Under the pieces are notes generated by a model. That model searched no databases. It was not told the DNA's origin and saw only the letters and a program-made list of their open reading frames with translations. Both the position numbers and the translations under genes were made by a program. This document shows, in pieces, positions 1 to 13,356 of a DNA stretch of 64,000 bases. How positions within the stretch are numbered: the first letter of the stretch is position 1; every line of letters begins with the position of its first letter. Source of the DNA: Mastigias papua (taxonomy: Eukaryota > Cnidaria > Scyphozoa > Rhizostomeae > Mastigiidae); contig OZ025267.1 in NCBI GenBank assembly GCA_964019165.1, forward strand, positions 11,718,889-11,782,888, written 5' to 3'.

Positions 1-371
1 TTTAAAGCTGTATATAGTGTAAAAACAGAGACTAAGGCTAATTTGAGTAGGAAACATTAGCTAAACTACTGGCATCGATGTAACCATAGATGTAAAAGAC
101 GTTAAGTGTATGAGATTGACGCACTTCCACTCAATTTCACTCATACAACAGTATATGCACATATTGGCATTGCTTGTGATGGGCCTAAAATACGTATGTG
201 TGCAAGGTCTGACAATACAGCAATGACGACAGATCTGATGGTCATATGATATTATAAATGCTAGATTCACTGCAGGAATATGCTTAGATTATGTTTTGGA
301 GCTATTACACACGTACTTATAGTGATTGTAGGCCTTGCATAGTATTGTCAGTTTTGCGACATGTAAAGCAC
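1..371. repeat. Reference satellite monomer (type A, M1), with position map
   Basis: This copy matches the commonest base at nearly every position and serves as the coordinate frame. It has 136 G/C of 371 by hand count. Useful landmarks are TTTAAA (DraI) at 1-6, ATCGAT at 74-79, TACGTA at 191-196, AGATCT (BglII) at 231-236, CATATG at 243-248, CTGCAG straddling 270-275 and AGGCCT at 330-335. Seven CpGs occur. Diagnostic sites between types are mainly 13-14, 24-37, 68-85, 103-107, 114-122, 136-138, 154, 166, 187-193, 206, 234-243, 253, 268, 274-275 and 323-350. The length is close to twice a typical nucleosome repeat; that is a general property of many satellites and not proof of centromere function. 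Confidence 0.95.
61..270 (-). other. Recurrent 69-codon minus-strand open frame of the monomer (not called as a gene)
   Basis: Monomer positions 61-270 read open on the minus strand in roughly half of the copies. The product is Cys-rich (a CRHCC motif near residue 14, CIYCC near residue 39) and matches no domain I know. Three things argue against a gene. The frame opens with GTG, not ATG. It is closed by single substitutions in whole monomer types: A at position 237 in B and D, and the R/V change at 234-243, create TAG, while T at 268 in type C removes the start. Its amino-acid differences are simply the type-specific base differences. It survives because the repeat is homogenised, not because it is visibly selected. 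Confidence 0.85.
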
Positions 372-1855
372 TTTAAAGCTGTATATAGTGTAAAAACAGA
401 GACTAAGGCTAATTTGAGTAGGAAACATTAGCTAAACTACTGGCATCGATGTAACCATAGATGTAAAAGACGTTTAGTGTATGAAATTGACGCACTTCCA
501 CTCAATTTCACTCATACAACAGTATATGCACATATTGGCATTGTTTGTGATAGGCCTAAAATACGTATGTGTGCAATGTCTGACAATACAGCAATGACGA
601 CAGATCTAATGGTCATATGATATTATAAATGCTAGATTCACTGCAGGAATATGCTTAGATTATGTTTTGGAGCTATTACACACGTACTTATAGTGATTGT
701 AGGCCTTGCATGGTATTGTCTGTTTTGCGACATGTAAAGCACTTTAAAGCTGTAAGTAGTGTAAAAACAGAGACTAAGGCTAATTTGAGTAGGAAACATT
801 AGCTAAACTACTGGCATCGATGTAACCATAGATGTAAAAGACGTCAAGTGTATGAGATTGACGCACTTCCACTCAATTTTACTCATACAACAGTAAATGC
901 ACATATTAGCATTGCTTGTGATGGGCCTAAAATACGTATGTGTGCAAGGTCTGACAATACAGCAATGACGACAGATCTGATAGTCATATGATATTATAAA
1001 TGCTAGATTTACTGCAGGAATATGCTTAGATTATGTTTTGGAGCTATTACACACGTACTTATAGTGATTGTAGGCCTTGCATAGTATTGTCAGTTTTGCG
1101 ACATGTAAAGCACTTTAAAGCTGTATATAGTGTAAAAACAGACACTAAAGCTAATTTGAGTAGGAAACATTAGCTAAACTACTGGCATTGATGTAACCAT
1201 AGATGTAAAAGACGTTAAGTGTATGAGATTGACGCACTTCCACTCAATTTCACTCATACAACAGTATATGCACATATTGGCATTGCTTGTGATGGGCCTT
1301 AAATAAGTATGTGTGCAATGTCTGACAATACAGCAATGACGACAGATCTAATGGTCATATGATATTATAAATGCTAGATTCACTGCATGAATATGCTGAG
1401 ATTATGTTTTGGAGCTATTACACACGTACTTATAGGGATTGTAGGCCGTGCATAGTAATGTCAGTTTTGCGACATGTAAAGCACTTTAAAGCTGTATATA
1501 GTGTAAAAACAGAGACTAAGGCTAATTTGAGTAGGAAACATTAGCTAAACTTCTGGTATCGATGGAACCATAGATGTAAAAGACGTTAAGTGTATGAGAT
1601 TGACGCACTTCCACTCAATTTCACTCATACAACAGTATATGCACATATTGGCATTGCTTGTGATGGGCCTAAAATACGTATGTGTGCAAGGTCTGACAAT
1701 ACAGCAATGACGACAGATCTGATGGTCATATGATATTATAAATGCTAGATTCACTGCAGGAATATGCTTAGATTATGTTTTGGAGCTATTACACACGTAC
1801 TTATAGTGATTGTAGGCCTTGCATAGTATTGTCAGTTTTGCGACATGTAAAGCAC

Positions 1856-3710
1856 TTTAAAGCTGTATATAGTGTAAAAACAGAGACTAAGGCTAATTTG
1901 AGTAGGAAACATTAGCTAAACTACTGGCATCGATGTAACCATAGATGTAAAAGACGTTAAGTGTATGAGATTGACGCACTTCCACTCAATTTCACTCATA
2001 CAACAGTATATGCACATATTGGCATTGCTTGTGATGGGCCTAAAATACGTATGTGTGCAAGGTCTGACAATACAGCAATGACGACAGATCTGATGGTCAT
2101 ATGATATTATAAATGCTAGATTCACTGCAGGAATATGCTTAGATTATGTTTTGGAGCTATTACACACGTACTTATAGTGATTGTAGGCCTTGCATAGTAT
2201 TGTCAGTTTTGCGACATGTAAAGCACTTTAAAGCTGTATATAGTGTAAAAACAGAGACTAAGGCTAATTTGAGTAGGAAACATTAGCTAAACTACTGGCA
2301 TCGATGTAACCATAGATGTAAAAGACGTTTAGTGTATGAAATTGACGCACTTCCACTCAATTTCACTCATACAACAGTATATGCACATATTGGCATTGTT
2401 TGTGATAGGCCTAAAATACGTATGTGTGCAATGTCTGACAATACAGCAATGACGACAGATCTAATGGTCATATGATATTATAAATGCTAGATTCACTGCA
2501 GGAATATGCTTAGATTATGTTTTGGAGCTATTACACACGTACTTATAGTGATTGTAGGCCTTGCATGGTATTGTCTGTTTTGCGACATGTAAAGCACTTT
2601 AAAGCTGTAAGTAGTGTAAAAACAGAGACTAAGGCTAATTTGAGTAGGAAACATTAGCTAAACTACTGGCATCGATGTAACCATAGATGTAAAAGACGTC
2701 AAGTGTATGAGATTGACGCACTTCCACTCAATTTTACTCATACAACAGTAAATGCACATATTAGCATTGCTTGTGATGGGCCTAAAATACGTATGTGTGC
2801 AAGGTCTGACAATACAGCAATGACGACAGATCTGATAGTCATATGATATTATAAATGCTAGATTTACTGCAGGAATATGCTTAGATTATGTTTTGGAGCT
2901 ATTACACACGTACTTATAGTGATTGTAGGCCTTGCATAGTATTGTCAGTTTTGCGACATGTAAAGCACTTTAAAGCTGTATATAGTGTAAAAACAGACAC
3001 TAAAGCTAATTTGAGTAGGAAACATTAGCTAAACTACTGGCATTGATGTAACCATAGATGTAAAAGACGTTAAGTGTATGAGATTGACGCACTTCCACTC
3101 AATTTCACTCATACAACAGTATATGCACATATTGGCATTGCTTGTGATGGGCCTTAAATAAGTATGTGTGCAATGTCTGACAATACAGCAATGACGACAG
3201 ATCTAATGGTCATATGATATTATAAATGCTAGATTCACTGCATGAATATGCTGAGATTATGTTTTGGAGCTATTACACACGTACTTATAGGGATTGTAGG
3301 CCGTGCATAGTAATGTCAGTTTTGCGACATGTAAAGCACTTTAAAGCTGTATATAGTGTAAAAACAGAGACTAAGGCTAATTTGAGTAGGAAACATTAGC
3401 TAAACTTCTGGTATCGATGGAACCATAGATGTAAAAGACGTTAAGTGTATGAGATTGACGCACTTCCACTCAATTTCACTCATACAACAGTATATGCACA
3501 TATTGGCATTGCTTGTGATGGGCCTAAAATACGTATGTGTGCAAGGTCTGACAATACAGCAATGACGACAGATCTGATGGTCATATGATATTATAAATGC
3601 TAGATTCACTGCAGGAATATGCTTAGATTATGTTTTGGAGCTATTACACACGTACTTATAGTGATTGTAGGCCTTGCATAGTATTGTCAGTTTTGCGACA
3701 TGTAAAGCAC
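1856..3710. repeat. Region I pentamer HOR A-B-C-D-E, copy 2
   Basis: Monomers start at 1856, 2227, 2598, 2969 and 3340. Reading it against 1-1855 I found no difference, including private features such as the GTAAATG and ATTAGC boxes of type C and the CTGCATG box of type D. Adjacent 1,855 bp units with no visible divergence imply a very recent duplication or conversion, or a tandem collapse/expansion in assembly. Confidence 0.92.
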
Positions 3711-6307
3711 TTTAAAGCTGTATATAGTGTAAAAACAGAGACTAAGGCTAATTTGAGTAGGAAACATTAGCTAAACTACTGGCATCGATGTAACCATAGA
3801 TGTAAAAGACGTTAAGTGTATGAGATTGACGCACTTCCACTCAATTTCACTCATACAACAGTATATGCACATATTGGCATTGCTTGTGATGGGCCTAAAA
3901 TACGTATGTGTGCAAGGTCTGACAATACAGCAATGACGACAGATCTGATGGTCATATGATATTATAAATGCTAGATTCACTGCAGGAATATGCTTAGATT
4001 ATGTTTTGGAGCTATTACACACGTACTTATAGTGATTGTAGGCCTTGCATAGTATTGTCAGTTTTGCGACATGTAAAGCACTTTAAAGCTGTATATAGTG
4101 TAAAAACAGAGACTAAGGCTAATTTGAGTAGGAAACATTAGCTAAACTACTGGCATCGATGTAACCATAGATGTAAAAGACGTTTAGTGTATGAAATTGA
4201 CGCACTTCCACTCAATTTCACTCATACAACAGTATATGCACATATTGGCATTGTTTGTGATAGGCCTAAAATACGTATGTGTGCAATGTCTGACAATACA
4301 GCAATGACGACAGATCTAATGGTCATATGATATTATAAATGCTAGATTCACTGCAGGAATATGCTTAGATTATGTTTTGGAGCTATTACACACGTACTTA
4401 TAGTGATTGTAGGCCTTGCATGGTATTGTCTGTTTTGCGACATGTAAAGCACTTTAAAGCTGTAAGTAGTGTAAAAACAGAGACTAAGGCTAATTTGAGT
4501 AGGAAACATTAGCTAAACTACTGGCATCGATGTAACCATAGATGTAAAAGACGTCAAGTGTATGAGATTGACGCACTTCCACTCAATTTTACTCATACAA
4601 CAGTAAATGCACATATTAGCATTGCTTGTGATGGGCCTAAAATACGTATGTGTGCAAGGTCTGACAATACAGCAATGACGACAGATCTGATAGTCATATG
4701 ATATTATAAATGCTAGATTTACTGCAGGAATATGCTTAGATTATGTTTTGGAGCTATTACACACGTACTTATAGTGATTGTAGGCCTTGCATAGTATTGT
4801 CAGTTTTGCGACATGTAAAGCACTTTAAAGCTGTATATAGTGTAAAAACAGACACTAAAGCTAATTTGAGTAGGAAACATTAGCTAAACTACTGGCATTG
4901 ATGTAACCATAGATGTAAAAGACGTTAAGTGTATGAGATTGACGCACTTCCACTCAATTTCACTCATACAACAGTATATGCACATATTGGCATTGCTTGT
5001 GATGGGCCTAAAATACGTATGTGTGCAAGGTCTGACAATACAGCAATGACGACAGATCTGATGGTCATATGATATTAAACATGCTAGATTCACTGCAGGA
5101 ATATGCTTAGATTATGTTTTGGAGCTATTACACACGTACTTATAGTGCTTGTAGGCCTTGCATAGTATTGTCAGTTTTGCGACATGTAAAGCACTTTAAA
5201 GCTGTATATAGTGTAAAAACAGAGACTAAGGCTAATTTGAGTAGGAAACATTAGCTAAACTTCTGGTATCGATGGAACCATAGATGTAAAAGACGTTAAG
5301 TGTATGAGATTGACGCACTTCCACTCAATTTCACTCATACAACAGTATATGCACATATTAGCATTGCTTGTGAAGGGCCTAAAATACGTATGTGTGCAAG
5401 GTCTGACAATACAGCAATGACGACAGATCTGATAGTCATATGATATTATAAATGCTAGATTTACTGCAGGAATATGCTTAGATTATGTTTTGGAGCTATT
5501 ACACACGTACTTATAGTGATTGTAGGCCTTGCATAGTATTGTCAGTTTTGCGACATGTAAAGCACTTTAAAGCTGTATATAGTGTAAAAACAGACACTAA
5601 AGCTAATTTGAGTAGGAAACATTAGCTAAACTACTGGCATTGATGTAACCATAGATGTAAAAGACGTTAAGTGTATGAGATTGACGCACTTCCACTCAAT
5701 TTCACTCATACAACAGTATATGCACATATTGGCATTGCTTGTGATGGGCCTTAAATAAGTATGTGTGCAATGTCTGACAATACAGCAATGACGACAGATC
5801 TAATGGTCATATGATATTATAAATGCTAGATTCACTGCATGAATATGCTGAGATTATGTTTTGGAGCTATTACACACGTACTTATAGGGATTGTAGGCCG
5901 TGCATAGTAATGTCAGTTTTGCGACATGTAAAGCACTTTAAAGCTGTATATAGTGTAAAAACAGAGACTAAGGCTAATTTGAGTAGGAAACATTAGCTAA
6001 ACTTCTGGTATCGATGGAACCATAGATGTAAAAGACGTTAAGTGTATGAGATTGACGCACTTCCACTCAATTTCACTCATACAACAGTATATGCACATAT
6101 TGGCATTGCTTGTGATGGGCCTAAAATACGTATGTGTGCAAGGTCTGACAATACAGCAATGACGACAGATCTGATGGTCATATGATATTATAAATGCTAG
6201 ATTCACTGCAGGAATATGCTTAGATTATGTTTTGGAGCTATTACACACGTACTTATAGTGATTGTAGGCCTTGCATAGTATTGTCAGTTTTGCGACATGT
6301 AAAGCAC
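3711..6307. repeat. Region I 7-monomer variant HOR A-B-C-F-(E|C)-D-E
   Basis: M11-M13 (3711, 4082, 4453) repeat A-B-C without visible change. M14 (4824) starts as D (GACACTAAAG, CATTGATG) but its right half is A-like with a private TATTAAACATG box and AGTGCTTG near 321; I call it F. M15 (5195) is an E-to-C hybrid. M16 (5566) is D and M17 (5937) is E. The order is what an unequal exchange between an E and a C monomer of neighbouring pentamers would give, lengthening 5 to 7 monomers. Confidence 0.85.
5195..5565. repeat. Hybrid monomer M15, E left part joined to C right part
   Basis: The left part has the E markers (CTTCTGGTATCGATGG, and T at 154 as GTATATG). From about monomer position 166 it has C markers: ATTAGC, GATAGTC and GATTTAC. 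It also has GTGAAGGG, a marker of the variant C seen in M23, M80 and M88. The switch lies between about 5352 and 5360, inside a stretch where the two parents are identical, as expected for homologous exchange. Confidence 0.8.
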
Positions 6308-8162
6308 TTTAAAGCTGTATATAGTGTAAAAACAGAGACTAAGGCTAATTTGAGTAGGAAACATTAGCTAAACTACTGGCATCGATGTAACCATAGATGT
6401 AAAAGACGTTAAGTGTATGAGATTGACGCACTTCCACTCAATTTCACTCATACAACAGTATATGCACATATTGGCATTGCTTGTGATGGGCCTAAAATAC
6501 GTATGTGTGCAAGGTCTGACAATACAGCAATGACGACAGATCTGATGGTCATATGATATTATAAATGCTAGATTCACTGCAGGAATATGCTTAGATTATG
6601 TTTTGGAGCTATTACACACGTACTTATAGTGATTGTAGGCCTTGCATAGTATTGTCAGTTTTGCGACATGTAAAGCACTTTAAAGCTGTATATAGTGTAA
6701 AAACAGAGACTAAGGCTAATTTGAGTAGGAAACATTAGCTAAACTACTGGCATCGATGTAACCATAGATGTAAAAGACGTTTAGTGTATGAAATTGACGC
6801 ACTTCCACTCAATTTCACTCATACAACAGTATATGCACATATTGGCATTGTTTGTGATAGGCCTAAAATACGTATGTGTGCAATGTCTGACAATACAGCA
6901 ATGACGACAGATCTAATGGTCATATGATATTATAAATGCTAGATTCACTGCAGGAATATGCTTAGATTATGTTTTGGAGCTATTACACACGTACTTATAG
7001 TGATTGTAGGCCTTGCATGGTATTGTCTGTTTTGCGACATGTAAAGCACTTTAAAGCTGTAAGTAGTGTAAAAACAGAGACTAAGGCTAATTTGAGTAGG
7101 AAACATTAGCTAAACTACTGGCATCGATGTAACCATAGATGTAAAAGACGTCAAGTGTATGAGATTGACGCACTTCCACTCAATTTTACTCATACAACAG
7201 TAAATGCACATATTAGCATTGCTTGTGATGGGCCTAAAATACGTATGTGTGCAAGGTCTGACAATACAGCAATGACGACAGATCTGATAGTCATATGATA
7301 TTATAAATGCTAGATTTACTGCAGGAATATGCTTAGATTATGTTTTGGAGCTATTACACACGTACTTATAGTGATTGTAGGCCTTGCATAGTATTGTCAG
7401 TTTTGCGACATGTAAAGCACTTTAAAGCTGTATATAGTGTAAAAACAGACACTAAAGCTAATTTGAGTAGGAAACATTAGCTAAACTACTGGCATTGATG
7501 TAACCATAGATGTAAAAGACGTTAAGTGTATGAGATTGACGCACTTCCACTCAATTTCACTCATACAACAGTATATGCACATATTGGCATTGCTTGTGAT
7601 GGGCCTAAAATACGTATGTGTGCAAGGTCTGACAATACAGCAATGACGACAGATCTGATGGTCATATGATATTAAACATGCTAGATTCACTGCAGGAATA
7701 TGCTTAGATTATGTTTTGGAGCTATTACACACGTACTTATAGTGCTTGTAGGCCTTGCATAGTATTGTCAGTTTTGCGACATGTAAAGCACTTTAAAGCT
7801 GTATATAGTGTAAAAACAGAGACTAAGGCTAATTTGAGTAGGAAACATTAGCTAAACTTCTGGTATCGATGGAACCATAGATGTAAAAGACGTTAAGTGT
7901 ATGAGATTGACGCACTTCCACTCAATTTCACTCATACAACAGTATATGCACATATTGGCATTGCTTGTGATGGGCCTAAAATACGTATGTGTGCAAGGTC
8001 TGACAATACAGCAATGACGACAGATCTGATGGTCATATGATATTATAAATGCTAGATTCACTGCAGGAATATGCTTAGATTATGTTTTGGAGCTATTACA
8101 CACGTACTTATAGTGATTGTAGGCCTTGCATAGTATTGTCAGTTTTGCGACATGTAAAGCAC
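6308..8162. repeat. Region I pentamer HOR A-B-C-F-E
   Basis: Monomers start at 6308, 6679, 7050, 7421 and 7792. It matches the canonical pentamer except that the fourth place holds F, the D/A composite with TATTAAACATG, also seen at 4824. The two F copies appear identical, so F became part of a spreading HOR variant. Confidence 0.87.
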
Positions 8163-9645
8163 TTTAAAGCTGTATATAGTGTAAAAACAGAGACTAAGGC
8201 TAATTTGAGTAGGAAACATTAGCTAAACTGCTGGCATCGATGTGACCATAGATGTAAAAGACGTCAAGTGTATGAGATTGACGCACTTCCACTCAATTTT
8301 ACTCATACAACAGTAAATGCACATATTAGCATTGCTTGTGAAGGGCCTAAAATACGTATGTGTGCAAGGTCTGACAATACAGCAATGACGACAGATCTGA
8401 TAGTCATATGATATTATAAATGCTAGATTTACTGCAGGAATATGCTTAGATTATGTTTTGGAGCTATTACACACGTACTTATAGTGATTGTAGGCCTTGC
8501 ATAGTATTGTCAGTTTTGCGACATGTAAAGCACTTTAAAGCTGTATATAGTGTAAAAACAGACACTAAAGCTAATTTGAGTAGGAAACATTAGCTAAACT
8601 ACTGGCATTGATGTAACCATAGATCTAAAAGACGTTAAGTGTATGAGATTGACGCACTTCCACTCAATTTCACTCATACAACAGTATATGCACATATTGG
8701 CATTGCTTGTGATGGGCCTAAAATACGTATGTGTGCAAGGTCTGACAATACAGCAATGACGACAGATCTGATGGTCATATGATATTATAAATGCTAGATT
8801 CACTGCAGGAATATGCTTAGATTATGTTTTGGAGCTATTACACACGTACTTGTAGTGCTTGTAGGCTTGCATAGTATTGTCAGTTTTGCGACATGTAAAG
8901 CACTTTAAAGCTGTATATAGTGTGAACACAGAGGCTAAGGCTAATTAGAGTAGGAAACATTAGCTAAACTACTGGCATCGATGTAACCATAGATGTAAAA
9001 GACGTTAACTGTATGAGATTGACGCACTTCCACTCAATTTCACTCATACAACAGTATATGCACATATTGGCATTGCTTGTGATGGGCCTAAAATACGTAT
9101 GTGTGCAATGTCTGACAATACAGCAATGACGACAGATCTGATGGTCATATGATATTATAAATGCTAGATTCACTGCAGGAATATGCTTAGATTATGTTTT
9201 GGAGCTATTACACACGTACTTATAGTGATTGTAGGCCTTGCATAGTATTGTCAGTTTTGCGACATGTAAAGCACTTTAAAGCTGTATATAGTGTAAAAAA
9301 AGAGACTAAGGCTAATTTGAGTAGGAAACATTAGCTAAACTTCTGGCATCGATGGAACCATAGATGTAAAAGACGTTAAGTGTATGAGATTGACGCACTT
9401 CCACTCAATTTCACTCATACAACAGTATATGCACATATTGGCATTGCTTGTGATGGGCCTAAAATACGTATGTGTGCAAGGTCTGACAATACAGCAATGA
9501 CGACAGATCTGATGGTCATATGATATTATAAATGCTAGATTCACTGCAGGAATATGCTTAGATTATGTTTTGGAGCTATTACACACGTACTTATAGTGAT
9601 TCTAGGCCTTGCATAGTATTGTCAGTTTTGCGACATGTAAAGCAC
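8163..9645. repeat. Transition from region I to region II (M23-M26)
   Basis: M23 (8163) is a C variant with GCTGG at 68-72, GATGTGACC and GTGAAGGG. M24 (8534) is a D-left variant with an AGATCTAAAAG box and is 370 bp. M25 (8904) carries several changes seen in no other copy here: GTGAACACAGAGG near 18-30, AATTAGAG near 41 and GTTAACTG near 101. M26 (9275) has an A7 run in GTAAAAAAAGAG and CTTCTGGCATCGATGG, which is the H type of region II. Divergent singletons at a boundary between two HOR families are typical of places where homogenisation is weak. Confidence 0.8.
8534..8903. repeat. 370-bp monomer M24 (1-bp deletion)
   Basis: GTAGGCTTGC at 8861-8870 stands where other copies have GTAGGCCTTGC, so one C of the CC pair is lost. 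This also destroys the AGGCCT site at that point. All later monomers are shifted by one base relative to region I phase. Confidence 0.95.
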
Positions 9646-12613
9646 TTTAAAGCTTTATATAGTGTAAAAACAGAGACTAAGGCTAATTTGAGTAGGAAAC
9701 ATTAGCTAAACTGCTGGCATCGATGTAACCATAGATGTAAAAGACGTTAAGTGTATGAGATTGACGCACTTCCACTCAATTTCACTCATACAACAGTATA
9801 TGCACATATTGGCATTGCTTGTGATGGGCCTAAAATACTTATGTGTGCAAGGTCTGACAATACAGCAATGACGACAGATCTGATGGTCATATGATATTAT
9901 AAATGCTAGATTCAGTGCAGGAATATGCTTAGATTATGTTTTGGAGCTATTACACACGTACTTATAGTGATTGTAGGCCGTGCATAGTATTGTCAGTTTT
10001 GCGACATGTAAAGCACTTTAAAGCTGTATATAGTGTAAAAAAAGAGACTAAGGCTAATTTGAGTAGGAAACATTAGCTAAACTTCTGGCATCGATGGAAC
10101 CATAGATGTAAAAGACGTTAAGTGTATGAGATTGACGCACTTCCACTCAATTTCACTCATACAACAGTATATGCACATATTGGCATTGCTTGTGATGGGC
10201 CTAAAATACGTATGTGTGCAAGGTCTGACAATACAGCAATGACGACAGACCTGATGGTCATATGATATTATAAATGCTAGATTCACTGCAGGAATATGCT
10301 TAGATTATGTTTTGGAGCTATTACACACGTACTTATAGTGATTGTAGGCCTTGCATAGTATTGTCAGTTTTGCGACATGTAAAGCACTTTAAAGCTGTAT
10401 ATAGTGTAAAAACAGAGACTAAGGCTAATTTAAGTAGGAAACATTAGCTAAACTACTGGCATCGATGTAACCATAGATGTAAAAGACGTTAAGTGTATGA
10501 GATTGACGCATTTCCACTCAATTTCACTCATACAACAGTATATGCACATATTGGCATTGCTTGTGATGGGCCTAAACTACGTATGTGTGCAAGGTCTGAC
10601 AATACAGCAATGACGACATATCTGATGGTCATATGATATTATAAATGCTAGATTCACTGCAGGAATATGCTTAGATTATGTTTTGGAGCTATTACACACG
10701 TACTTATAGTGATTGTAGGCCTTGCATAGTATTGTCAGTTTTGCGACATGTAAAGCACTTTAAAGCTGTATATAGTGTAAAAACAGAGACTAAGGCTAAT
10801 TTGAGTAGGAAACATTAGCTAAACTTCTGGCATCGATGGAACCATAGATGTAAAAGACGTCAAGTGTATGAGATTGACGCACTTCCACTCAATTTCACTC
10901 ATACAACAGTATATGCACATATTGGCATTGCTTGTGATGGGCCTAAAATACGTATGTGTGCAAGGTCTGACAATACAGCAATGACGACAGATCTGATGGT
11001 CATATGATATTATAAATGCTAGATTCACTGCGGGAATATGCTTAGATTATGTTTTGGAGCTATTACACACGTACTTATAGTGATTGTAGGCCTTGCATAG
11101 TATTGTCAGTTTTGCGACATGTAAAGCACTTTAAAGCTGTATATAGTGTAAAAACAGAGACTAAGGCTAATTTGAGTAGGAAACATTAGCTAAACTGCTG
11201 GCATCGATGTAACCATAGATGTAAAAGACGTTAAGTGTATGAGATTGACGCACTTCCACTCAATTTCACTCATACAACAGTATATGCACATATTGGCATT
11301 GCTTGTGATGGGCCTAAAATACGTATGTGTGCAAGGTCTGACAATACAGCAATGACGACAGATCTGATGGTCATATGATATTATAAATGCTAGATTCACT
11401 GCAGGAATATGCTTAGATTATGTTTTGGAGCTATTACACACGTACTTATAGTGATTGTAGGCCTTGCATAGTATTGTCAGTTTTGCGACATGTAAAGCAC
11501 TTTAAAGCTGTATATAGTGTAAAAAAAGAGACTAAGGCTAATTTGAGTAGGAAACATTAGCTAAACTTCTGGCATCGATGGAACCATAGATGTAAAAGAC
11601 GTTAAGTGTATGAGATTGACGCACTTCCACTCAATTTCACTCATACAACAGTATATGCACATATTCGCATTGCTTGTGATGGGCCTAAAATACGTATGTG
11701 TGCAAGGTCTGACAATACAGCAATGACGACAGATCTGATGGTCATATGATATTATAAATGCTAGATTCACTGCGGGAATATGCTTAGATTATGTTTTGGA
11801 GCTATTACACACGTACTTATAGTGATTGTAGGCCTTGCATAGTATTGTCAGTTTTGCGACATGTAAAGCACTTTAAAGCTGTATATAGTGTAAAAACAGA
11901 GACTAAGGCTAATTTGAGTAGGAAACATTAGCTAAACTGCTGGCATCGATGTAACCATAGATGTAAAAGACGTCAAGTGTATGAGATTGACGCACTTCCA
12001 CTCAATTTTACTCATACAACAGTATATGCACATATTGGCATTGCTTGTGATGGGCCTAAAATACGTATGTGTGCAAGGTCTGACAATACAGCAATGACGA
12101 CAGATCTGATAGTCATATGATATTATAAATGCTAGATTTACTGCAGGAATATGCTTAGATTATGTTTTGGAGCTATTACACACGTACTTATAGTGATTGT
12201 AGGCCTTGCATAGTATTGTCAGTTTTGCGACATGTAAAGCACTTTAAAGCTGTATATAGTGTAAAAACAGAGACTAAGGCTAATTTGAGTAGGAAACATT
12301 AGCTAAACTACTGGCATCGATGTAACCATAGATGTCAAAGACGTTAAGTGTATGAGATTGACGCACTTCCACTCAATTTCACTCATACAACAGTATATGC
12401 ACATATTGGCATTGCTTGTGATGGGCCTAAAATACGTATGTGTGCAAGGTCTGACAATACAGCAATGACGACAGATCTGATGGTCATATGATATTATAAA
12501 TGCTAGATTCACTGCAGGAATATGCTTAGATTATGTTTTGGAGCTATTACACACGTACTTATAGTGATTGTAGGCCTTGCATAGTATTGTCAGTTTTGCG
12601 ACATGTAAAGCAC

Positions 12614-12985
12614 TTTAAAGCTGTATGCAGTGTAAAAACAGAGACTAAGGCTAATTTGAGTAGGAAACATTAGCTAAACTACTGGCATCGATGTAAACCA
12701 TAGATGTAAAAGACGTTAAGTGTACGAGATTGACGCACTTCCACTCAATTTCACTCATACAACAGTATATGCACATATTGGCATTGTTTGTGATGGGCCT
12801 AAAATACGTATGTTTGCAAGGTCTGACAATACAGCAATGACGACAGATCTGATGGTCATATGATATTATAAATGCTAGATTCACTGCAGGAATATGCTTA
12901 GATTATGTTTTGGAGCTATTACACACGTACTTATAGTGCTTGTAGGCCTTGCATAGTATTGTCAGTTTTGCGACATGTAAAGCAC
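12614..12985. repeat. 372-bp monomer, type O (M35)
   Basis: GATGTAAACC replaces GATGTAACC near 12690-12699, a 1-bp A insertion. Other O markers are GTATGCAGTG at the left end, GTGTACGAG, TTGTTTGTGATGGG, ATGTTTGCAAGG and AGTGCTTG. The insertion shifts the minus-strand frame so that it runs on to 77 codons (12651-12884). Confidence 0.93.
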
Positions 12986-13356
12986 TTTAAAGCTGTATAT
13001 AGTGTAAAAACAGAGACTTAAGCTAAGTTGAGTAGGAACCATTAGCTAAACTACTGGCATCGATGTAACCATAGATGTTTAAGACGTTAAGTGTATGAGA
13101 TTGACGCACTTCCACTCAATTTCACTCATACAACAGTATATGCACATATTGGCATTGCTTGTGATGGGCCTAAACTACGTATGTGTGCAATGTCTGACAA
13201 TACAGCAATGACGACAGAACTAAAGGTCATATGATATTATAAATGCTAGATTCACTGCAGGAATATGCTTAGATTATGTTTTGGAGCTATTACAGGCGTA
13301 CTTATAGTGATTGTAGGCCTTGCATAGTAATGTCAGTTTTGCGACATGTAAAGCAC

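Larger units (their letters stand above)
1..1855. repeat. Region I pentamer HOR A-B-C-D-E, copy 1
   Basis: Five monomers start at 1, 372, 743, 1114 and 1485. Type A is the reference. B has T104, A114, T173, A181, T206, A237, G341, T350. C has A13 G14, C103, T138, A154, A166, A240, T268. D has GACACTAAAG at 29-38, T187, A193, T206, A237, T275, G285, G323, G335, A345. E has T68, T73, G81. The unit repeats at once as the next 1,855 bp, so it is a true higher-order repeat and not a random mix of variants. Confidence 0.93.

Noticed and set aside
242..258. Short dyads such as TCATATGA, and TTATA...TATAA in R and V monomers, as protein-binding or hairpin elements
   Set aside because: They are short, A+T-only or nearly so, and expected by chance in sequence of this composition.
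1..371. Monomer as a fused dimer of two related half-units of about 185 bp
   Set aside because: I compared the halves by eye. Short matches such as TATAGTG and AGGAA...TTAG occur at inconsistent offsets (about 224 for one), so no internal duplication is supported.
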